From: VXYL01 sp965199945
Lineage (GTDB): Bacteria; Pseudomonadota; Gammaproteobacteria; Pseudomonadales; Azotimanducaceae
DNA: 64,000 nt
Assembly: GCA_965199945.1 (NCBI GenBank)
Contig: OZ241354.1
Location: forward strand, 1,798,001-1,862,000
Reading direction: 5' to 3'
Each line of letters begins with the position of its first letter. Position 1 is the stretch's first letter. The notes below the pieces were generated by a model. The model ran no database searches and was not told where the DNA came from. It worked only from the letters and a program-made list of their open reading frames with translations. Position numbers and translations under genes: made by a program. This document shows, piece by piece, positions 58,071 to 64,000 of this stretch.

Positions 58071-61000
58071 CTAGCGGCTTCCCACTCGTTCGAAGAGGAG
58101 AAGCGCGTCGTCGTCGCTCACATAGATGTGCTTGCCGTCCGGGCTGGCCGCCACGCCGCCGTCCAGGGAGTAGTAGAACGGCAGGTCGTTCCCGAAACGG
58201 TCTTGGCCACCGCCGAAGACGTCGTCCTCCGGGCGCAGGAGACGCGCTGCGGGATTGAGCCGAACGCTGTAGGCGGAGTCGATGCACACCACGTCCGCAG
58301 CCAGCGTTTGCGAGCGCATGGCCACGAATCGGCAGCCGGGCAGGAAGCTGCTGAAGAGCGACGTGGCCCAGCCGCGCGTGAACGCCTCGGTGCTGGCCAG
58401 CAGTTCCGGCGTCGTCGGGGTTTGCAGATCCAATGCCGCCGGCGCAAGGCCGCCGCGCCCGAAGGCCAGGAGATAGCGGTTGTCGGCGTCCACGGCGAGC
58501 AGGCGAACGTCCGCCAGCGCCTCTTGCACAGGTACGGCCTCCGCAGCGTCCACGTCGTCGGAAGAATCATCCGACTTCGAAGAGTCGGCGGAAGAGTCCG
58601 CTGACGCCGAAGCATCCTCGTCGCCAGAGAGAGTGCCGGCGAGGGTCAACGCCCCGGTCGCCGAGTCTCGCGCAAAGACGTGCAGAACGCCCGGAGCAGC
58701 CGCCGCATACAGGAAGTCGTCGCCGGGGCTCAAGACAGCCGCCGTGAGGCCGCTGACCGGTTCGGCGCCGAGGAAGGCGAACGCGCTGCGTTCGGCATCG
58801 AGCGCAAAGGTCAGGATGCCTAGGCCCGGCGTCGCAACGTGCAGGAACGAACCCGTCGCGTCCCAGAGCATCGCGGCGCCGCACGGCACCACGCCCTCAA
58901 GAGGGCGTCCGTCGAGCAACGCGCCGTCCTCCGATGCCGCGTAGGCCAGCCAGCCGTCGCAGGAGCCGGCGAGCAGCGTGGAGGTGGTCGCATCCCACCA
59001 CAGCGCAGCGTCGAGACCCGTGCCGGACAGTGCTTGCGCGACTTCAAGAGCGCCGTCGCCGGCGTTGCGCCCGAAGGTTTGCAGGCCCGACGCGGTGGCG
59101 ACGAAGAGTTGGCTGCCGTCGGCGTTGAACGCCAAGGCGTTCGGCGCCGACAGGCTCAGCACGCGCCCGGCCGAATCGACCTCGCCATCGCGAATCCGCC
59201 CCAAGTAGCGCAGCCAAGCCGGCGGCCCATCCCGGTTCCAAGTCAGCGCATAGGCGCCGGCCACGTCGCCGCTGCCGATGCGAATGGCGTAGCGCGCGCC
59301 GGCTTCGGTGCGCAGCGACGCATCCGTCGTGACGGCGACCTGGCGGCCGCTGGCGGCCTCTTCGAGACCGGCCATGCCGTCGCCGACGATGCGGTACACG
59401 GCCAAGGTGCCGGCGCTTCCCACGCCGGCCTCGCCGGCCAAGGAGAAGCGGAACCACGCGGCGGCAGGCGCTTCCCAAATCCACCAAGTGGACGCATCGC
59501 CGAGGACGCCGGTGCGCTCGCCGCTTTCCACCGTGGCGAACTCGTTGGAGCCGCGCACGGCGCCGGCGGCGCCGGCAAGGGCGCCGGCGCTGGCGAAATG
59601 GTCGTTGCCGGGCGCTTGGCCCCAGGCGAAGCGAAGTCGAGACATGCCGTTCGCATCCTCGAACGCGCCGTCGATGGGCAAGCCCGCGGACAGCAGATAG
59701 GGCTGGCCGGCGCGCGCCGGGAACGACACCCGGGCGGACGTTCTGTCGTCGCCGCTGCACGCCGCCAAGGCCAAGTCCGCGGTGGATTCGCCGGAGAAGA
59801 CGCAAAGCCGCAGCGCGATCCACTCGGTGTCCATCTGCCAAGTGAAGTCGCCGTCCACGGGTGCGGTCCAGCGCCACCAGGCAGTGCGCGTTCCCGACGC
59901 CGGCGGTTCGCCTGGCTCCACTGTCATCGCGCCGAAATCGACCTCCGAGGCATGGAGGGCCGCCGGCGACGCCGGCAGCGGCTCGGCGGTTGCCACGTCG
60001 TCGTTGGCGAAGAAGGGCCGCGGCTCGGGCGCCCAATCCAGAACGAAGTCGCTTCCCGATTGGAAGGCGTCCTCGGCGGCGACCACGATGCTGTATTCCA
60101 GTCCCTCGCGCGCGGGGAACGCCACCGACTGCCCGGGCAGGCCGGAAACCAAGCGCAGGTCGTCGACGCCGTCGCCGACGAACGCCGCGACGCTGAGCCG
60201 GCTGCGGTTCACGCTGAACGTCCAGTCGCCGGAGGCCGGCGCCGTCCATCGATGCCATGTGGTGGCCGCGAGGCGATACAACGCCTCGCCGCGCTCCGCC
60301 GTTGCGCCGAGATTGCTGCCGCTCGTCGAACCGCTTGCCCCGTCGAGGCGCGCGGCGAACTGGAAATCGTCGTTGCTCGGCCGGCCAGCGGCGCCCCAGG
60401 CGAGCGACAGCGGCACCACCACGCGGCGGCGGCTCTCTTCTTCATCGCCTGCCAAGATGATCGCACCGAAGGGGTCCACGGGAGGCAACAGGTTGGAGGC
60501 GAGGATGCTCAAGCGGATGCGGTAGTCCCGGGCGCGCTGCGCCTGGAACGACGTGCCGCCGCCCGATCGGCCGTTGAAGCTGGTCAGCGATGCCAGCGCG
60601 TCGCCACGGCGCGCCTCGAAGACGTCCAGCTGTATCTCGTCGGCGAAGTCGTCGAGTGCGCTCGGCGCGATGCCGAAGCGGAATACGCCGGTTCGCGGCG
60701 CCGTCCACGCATACCAGATGGAGCGCGGTCGAACGCTCGGCTGCGGCTGCAGGAACGCCTGCAGCCGGTCGTCGATCAAGCCGCGCGCGTATGGCGGCTC
60801 GCCCGGCTCCGGCGTGGCCAGCAGCAGGTCGAACTCGGCAGCGCCAGCTTCCCCCCGCAACACGGTTGCGGCGTCGAAGTCGTCGTTGGCGGGGACATTC
60901 GCCACCGCCGGAGACGCGGCATCGGACTCCCCGACCGCGACCGCCACCGAAGCCGATCCGGCGCTTGCGTTCCACGCCGTCGCGGTGAAGTACAAGTGCA

Positions 61001-63632
61001 GGTTCTCCGCTTCTTCGGAACCTCGGAACAGCAGCCGCACGGTCTGTTCCTCGCCGGCGGCGACTTCGCCGATGGCGATGCGGTCGCCGCTCTCCCGGGT
61101 CAGGGGGCGCTCCAAGTCGTCCTCGCGGGTGGCGGTGCTGCCCCTCGGCAGAATCTGCTCGATGCGCGCGCAGCTGTTCGGCATGCCGGGCGCGTCGCTG
61201 GCGCTGCGGCAATCCACGCGCAGCATCGTGCCGGCCGCCACGTAGCCGTCGGTCGCCACCGTCAGATTGACGGCGAACGGCGCGCCGGCCGGCGCGGTCA
61301 CGCTCTCTTCGGCGACGGCAACGGAAAGCCGAGGCGTAGACGGGCCGCGGATGATCGTCCACGCTAGCGCGGCGCGCGGCGTCTGCACCCGCGCGTACTT
61401 CGGCACCACCTTCAAGCGATAGAGGCCGGCCGTCGGATTGCGCAGGATGAGCCACTCGACGTTGTCGCGGCTGGAGCGAGAGGCTGCGTTGCCGCACGCC
61501 GCTGGTTGCGTTTCGGGACAGTCGGCGTCCCTGTCCACCCACAGGTCGAGATCGTTCAGCATCGGCTGCGCCAGCGTGTCCGCCGGCGGCTCGTCCCAGG
61601 TGAGCGCGATGTCCAGGCGGCTTGCGCCCTCCGGCACGTTGATGTCCTGATAGCCGTATTCGCCGTCGCCGAGCTCCAGCGTCGCGCTGCCGGTCGTCCA
61701 GCCGTCCGCCGAATCCCGGCTCAACACGCTGGTGCGCGCCGAGACCTTGCCCAGGCCGTACTGATTCTGCAGTTCTCCAGGGCCGTCGCCGGCGTGCAGC
61801 GGGAATTTCTCAGTGTCGTCGAGGAAGGCGTCCGGCCTGATGGCGCTGGCGAGGAGCCGGGCGCGCACCGCCGCCGGCTGCTCGCGGAACTCCGGCACCG
61901 CGTCCATCAACAGCGCGGCGACGCCAGCCACCGCTGGCGAGGACATGCTGGTGCCGCTGGATTCCGCGTAGCCGCGGCGGGAACCGCTGCCGGCGGCGGA
62001 GACGAGCCGCACGCCGGTGCCGACGATCTGCGGCCGCAAGCGCCCGTCCAGCGTCGGGCCTTGGCTGCTGAAGCTGGCGATGTCGCCTTCCCGGGTCGCC
62101 GCGCCGACCGTCAGCGCATTCTTCGCGGAAGCGTAGTCGCCGCGCCCACGGAAGTCGGAGTTGCCAGCCGAGACGACGTAGAGCTGGCGATGCCGCCACA
62201 CGGTCGCGTCCAGCTTGCGTTCGTCCGCCGTCCGCCCTTCCCAGTCCAGGCCATTGCGGCCCAGGCTCATGTTCACGACCAAGGGCTTGGCCGCCTCGCC
62301 GCCGCAGGACGACGCTTCGGCGAGAAAGTCGATGCCTTGGCCGATGGCCACGGCGGTGGTCGAGTTGGTGTGTCCAAGCACCTTCCCGAAACGGATGTGG
62401 CGCGCAAGCGGGGCCATGCCGGCGTACCGCGCCTCGACAGCGCCGCTGCCGACGATGGTGCCGGTGACGTGGGTGCCGTGGCCGACGACGTCCACCCACA
62501 GGTCGCGGTCTTCGTCGCGCGCCGCGCTGATGCCGCCGGGCACGAAATTGGCACCGCAGATGCTTGCTCGCCCGCTTGCGATGTCCGCATGGTGAATGTT
62601 CAGGCCGGTGTCGAGCACGCCCACTGGCACCGACGCGCCAGCGCTGCCGGAGAACAGGCGCGTCGCCGCATCGAAGCGGCGCAGCGCATCCGCGCCCATC
62701 GCCGGCACCGCCGTGTCGTGGGCCGGCCTGAGGATGCCGACTGGTTCAACGGCAAGCACGAAGTCCGCTGCGATCAGCGCCGAGAGCGCGCTATGGGGAA
62801 CGTTGGCCGCATAGGCGCGCGTGTCCGGGTCGAAGCGGCCAACCACGGCGCCGAGGTCTGCGAGCGCTTGGCGCCAAACGCCGTCTGGATCGTCCGACAT
62901 CAGGGTGACGAAGGCCGGCGTCTGTTCCAGGGGACGCGACGCCGCCAGCTCGAGGAACTGCGCGGCGGTCTTGGCGGCATGCGGCGTCGGGGCGATGCCG
63001 GCAACGCCGGGCAAGTCGGCGATCCGCCGCAGTTGCACTGCGTCCGCCGGCAACCGCGACCGCAGCAGGCGGCCGCTGCGCCCGAGCATCTCGCCGCCCA
63101 GGGCCGGCAGAGCCTCCGCGATCCGTTCGACATCCGCGGCCGGCGTCGCGCCGATCCAGCCGAAGGACCAATTGCGGCCGTTCGCGCTTGCTCCCTGCGC
63201 CGCCAACGCGCCGACGCCACTGGCGGCCGAAATCCATTCGTAGCCGTCGGCGGATTCGGCGTCGGCCACGGACAGATAGTCGGCGGCGGTCATGCGGCCG
63301 GTCTGCATCTGGCCGTGGAAGGCCGTGAACGAATGGCCCGGCGGCGGTTGCGGCGCGGACGCCGGGGCCGGCGGGACGGGCTCGAAGCCAGGCGGCGCTT
63401 CGGCTGGCAGGAACGTCTGCTCCGCCGCGCTCTCCGCGGCGATGTGCGCCAGCGCCGCATCGTCGGCGGCGCGTTTCTCCGCCGTCGCTTCCGCCTCGCT
63501 GGCCGGCTGCGAGAGCGCGAGCGCTTGCGGCGTCGCCGTCGGTTCCCCCGCGCCCTGCCACGTCAGCCAGGCGGTCGCGGCCAAGGCGATGGCCAAGGCG
63601 CCGAACAGCGCCAGCTTCGTCGTTCCGGACAT
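58071..63632 (-). CDS. Giant exported subtilisin-like (S8) protease with repeat domains and C-terminal propeller
   Basis: The 1853-residue protein starts at the ATG at 63632 (AGGAGA site upstream) with a signal/anchor (LALFGALAIALAATAWLT). The S8 triad is present: Asp in PVGVLDTGLNIHHADI near residue 340, His in VVGHGTHVTGTIVGS near 387, and Ser in ESSGTSMSSPAVAGVA near 562. The catalytic part is followed by a P-domain-like region. Four repeated modules with an NDDF/NDxF start and a W-x-W-x-AP core begin near 914, 1090, 1211 and 1344. From about 1490 the sequence is propeller-like (LAFNADGSQLFVATASGLQT), broken by a Ser/Asp-rich linker. It is probably secreted or cell-surface. Substrate unknown. 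Confidence 0.85.
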   Translation of the reverse strand: MSGTTKLALFGALAIALAATAWLTWQGAGEPTATPQALALSQPASEAEATAEKRAADDAALAHIAAESAAEQTFLPAEAPPGFEPVPPAPASAPQPPPGHSFTAFHGQMQTGRMTAADYLSVADAESADGYEWISAASGVGALAAQGASANGRNWSFGWIGATPAADVERIAEALPALGGEMLGRSGRLLRSRLPADAVQLRRIADLPGVAGIAPTPHAAKTAAQFLELAASRPLEQTPAFVTLMSDDPDGVWRQALADLGAVVGRFDPDTRAYAANVPHSALSALIAADFVLAVEPVGILRPAHDTAVPAMGADALRRFDAATRLFSGSAGASVPVGVLDTGLNIHHADIASGRASICGANFVPGGISAARDEDRDLWVDVVGHGTHVTGTIVGSGAVEARYAGMAPLARHIRFGKVLGHTNSTTAVAIGQGIDFLAEASSCGGEAAKPLVVNMSLGRNGLDWEGRTADERKLDATVWRHRQLYVVSAGNSDFRGRGDYASAKNALTVGAATREGDIASFSSQGPTLDGRLRPQIVGTGVRLVSAAGSGSRRGYAESSGTSMSSPAVAGVAALLMDAVPEFREQPAAVRARLLASAIRPDAFLDDTEKFPLHAGDGPGELQNQYGLGKVSARTSVLSRDSADGWTTGSATLELGDGEYGYQDINVPEGASRLDIALTWDEPPADTLAQPMLNDLDLWVDRDADCPETQPAACGNAASRSSRDNVEWLILRNPTAGLYRLKVVPKYARVQTPRAALAWTIIRGPSTPRLSVAVAEESVTAPAGAPFAVNLTVATDGYVAAGTMLRVDCRSASDAPGMPNSCARIEQILPRGSTATREDDLERPLTRESGDRIAIGEVAAGEEQTVRLLFRGSEEAENLHLYFTATAWNASAGSASVAVAVGESDAASPAVANVPANDDFDAATVLRGEAGAAEFDLLLATPEPGEPPYARGLIDDRLQAFLQPQPSVRPRSIWYAWTAPRTGVFRFGIAPSALDDFADEIQLDVFEARRGDALASLTSFNGRSGGGTSFQAQRARDYRIRLSILASNLLPPVDPFGAIILAGDEEESRRRVVVPLSLAWGAAGRPSNDDFQFAARLDGASGSTSGSNLGATAERGEALYRLAATTWHRWTAPASGDWTFSVNRSRLSVAAFVGDGVDDLRLVSGLPGQSVAFPAREGLEYSIVVAAEDAFQSGSDFVLDWAPEPRPFFANDDVATAEPLPASPAALHASEVDFGAMTVEPGEPPASGTRTAWWRWTAPVDGDFTWQMDTEWIALRLCVFSGESTADLALAACSGDDRTSARVSFPARAGQPYLLSAGLPIDGAFEDANGMSRLRFAWGQAPGNDHFASAGALAGAAGAVRGSNEFATVESGERTGVLGDASTWWIWEAPAAAWFRFSLAGEAGVGSAGTLAVYRIVGDGMAGLEEAASGRQVAVTTDASLRTEAGARYAIRIGSGDVAGAYALTWNRDGPPAWLRYLGRIRDGEVDSAGRVLSLSAPNALAFNADGSQLFVATASGLQTFGRNAGDGALEVAQALSGTGLDAALWWDATTSTLLAGSCDGWLAYAASEDGALLDGRPLEGVVPCGAAMLWDATGSFLHVATPGLGILTFALDAERSAFAFLGAEPVSGLTAAVLSPGDDFLYAAAAPGVLHVFARDSATGALTLAGTLSGDEDASASADSSADSSKSDDSSDDVDAAEAVPVQEALADVRLLAVDADNRYLLAFGRGGLAPAALDLQTPTTPELLASTEAFTRGWATSLFSSFLPGCRFVAMRSQTLAADVVCIDSAYSVRLNPAARLLRPEDDVFGGGQDRFGNDLPFYYSLDGGVAASPDGKHIYVSDDDALLLFERVGSR

Positions 63633-63706
63633 GCCCTTGTCTCCTGCTCCGCCCAATGGTCCTGTTCAAGCCAGTTTCGCTTGACGGAACTTAGCACCGT
63701 TTGCCG

Positions 63707-63780
63707 GCGGCTGCCCCGACTATGAAAACGCGGTCAACGCATTAGCCCGCGGCTGCCCGGCTACGGAGCGCCGTCAACGC
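63707..63780 (+). repeat. Imperfect 33-34-bp direct repeat upstream of mdh
   Basis: Segments 63707-63740 and 63748-63780 both begin GCGGCTGCCC and end GTCAACGC. They lie between divergent genes just before the mdh start and may be a regulator binding site. No known operator is recognised. Confidence 0.55.
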
Positions 63781-63820
63781 GGTAACATTCTTCGCATCCT
63801 CCCGTGGAACAGACAGACCC

Positions 63821-64000
63821 ATGCCCGACCCCGTTCGCGTCACCATCACCGGCGCCGCCGGCCAGATCGGCTATGCCCTCGTCTTCAGAGTGGCTTCCGG
63901 CGCCATGCTCGGCCCCGACCAGCCGGTGATCCTGCAATTGCTGGAGATTCCGCCGGCCATGGACGCCCTGCGCGGCGTCGTCATGGAGATCGACGACTGC
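63821..64000 (+). CDS. mdh: Malate dehydrogenase, N-terminal fragment (runs off window)
   Basis: The first 60 codons start at the ATG at 63821. VRVTITGAAGQIGYALVFRV carries the NAD-binding GAAGQIGY loop, and QPVILQLLEIPPAMDALRGV and VMEIDDC match bacterial malate dehydrogenase. It interconverts malate and oxaloacetate in the citric acid cycle. The catalytic residues lie outside the window. Confidence 0.9.
   Translation, partial: MPDPVRVTITGAAGQIGYALVFRVASGAMLGPDQPVILQLLEIPPAMDALRGVVMEIDDC

Noticed and set aside
1..64000. CRISPR arrays, rRNA genes, insertion sequences
   Set aside because: No spaced repeat array, rRNA-like conserved stretch or transposase with inverted ends was found.

Overview
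The window is GC-rich (about two thirds G+C by eye), gene-dense DNA from a Gram-negative bacterium. Evidence for an outer membrane is a TonB-dependent receptor, an ExbD protein and many exported proteins. Gene content (BVMO, PhyH oxygenase, tandem crotonases, TTT transporter, DUF1501/DUF1592-type proteins, SUMF1 proteins) suits a marine or host-associated proteobacterium, perhaps a gammaproteobacterium. That taxonomic placement is inference. No tRNA, rRNA, CRISPR array, IS element or phage module was recognised.

Layout. 1-11.4 kb: lipid/xenobiotic catabolism (acyl-CoA synthetase, two linked crotonase paralogues, a PhyH oxygenase fused to HEAT repeats, a 1654-residue DUF1592-like export protein coupled to a Tat-exported DUF1501 protein, NIPSNAP, and two DsbA-like isomerase paralogues). 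11.5-22.1 kb: acyl-CoA carboxylase, two SDRs, Uma2 protein, Baeyer-Villiger monooxygenase, a duplicated HExxH protein and a sodium:solute symporter. 22.3-29.5 kb: M19 dipeptidase, a complete overlapping tctC-tctB-tctA tripartite tricarboxylate transporter, an orphan ExbD, threonine aldolase and a nucleoside transporter.

29.5-37.8 kb is an accessory island. It holds loosely packed small ORFs, a T5orf172/GIY-YIG protein, a secreted protein with three SUMF1 (C-type-lectin-fold) domains, a low-GC PD-(D/E)XK-like ORF, an orphan ParA ATPase, gene remnants and a reused 27-bp start-site module. Domains 2 and 3 of the SUMF1 protein are near-copies whose differences are concentrated in the segment that diversity-generating retroelements usually vary. 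This is the best candidate here for something undescribed, but no reverse transcriptase or template repeat was found in the window.

37.8-64 kb: a translationally coupled adenosine-kinase-like/phosphotransferase/sirtuin operon; TonB receptor, CoxE-like VWA protein and diiron protein; alkA (frameshifted as read) with ogt; an EF-hand/ECF sigma/anti-sigma/metal-sensor operon; an Rpn-family nuclease; an MFS-acyltransferase fusion; lumazine synthase; a hexosaminidase-hexosamine kinase pair; a sugar dehydrogenase-like propeller; a giant S8 protease; and the start of malate dehydrogenase. Most neighbours overlap by 1-4 bases, so many of these blocks are probably operons.
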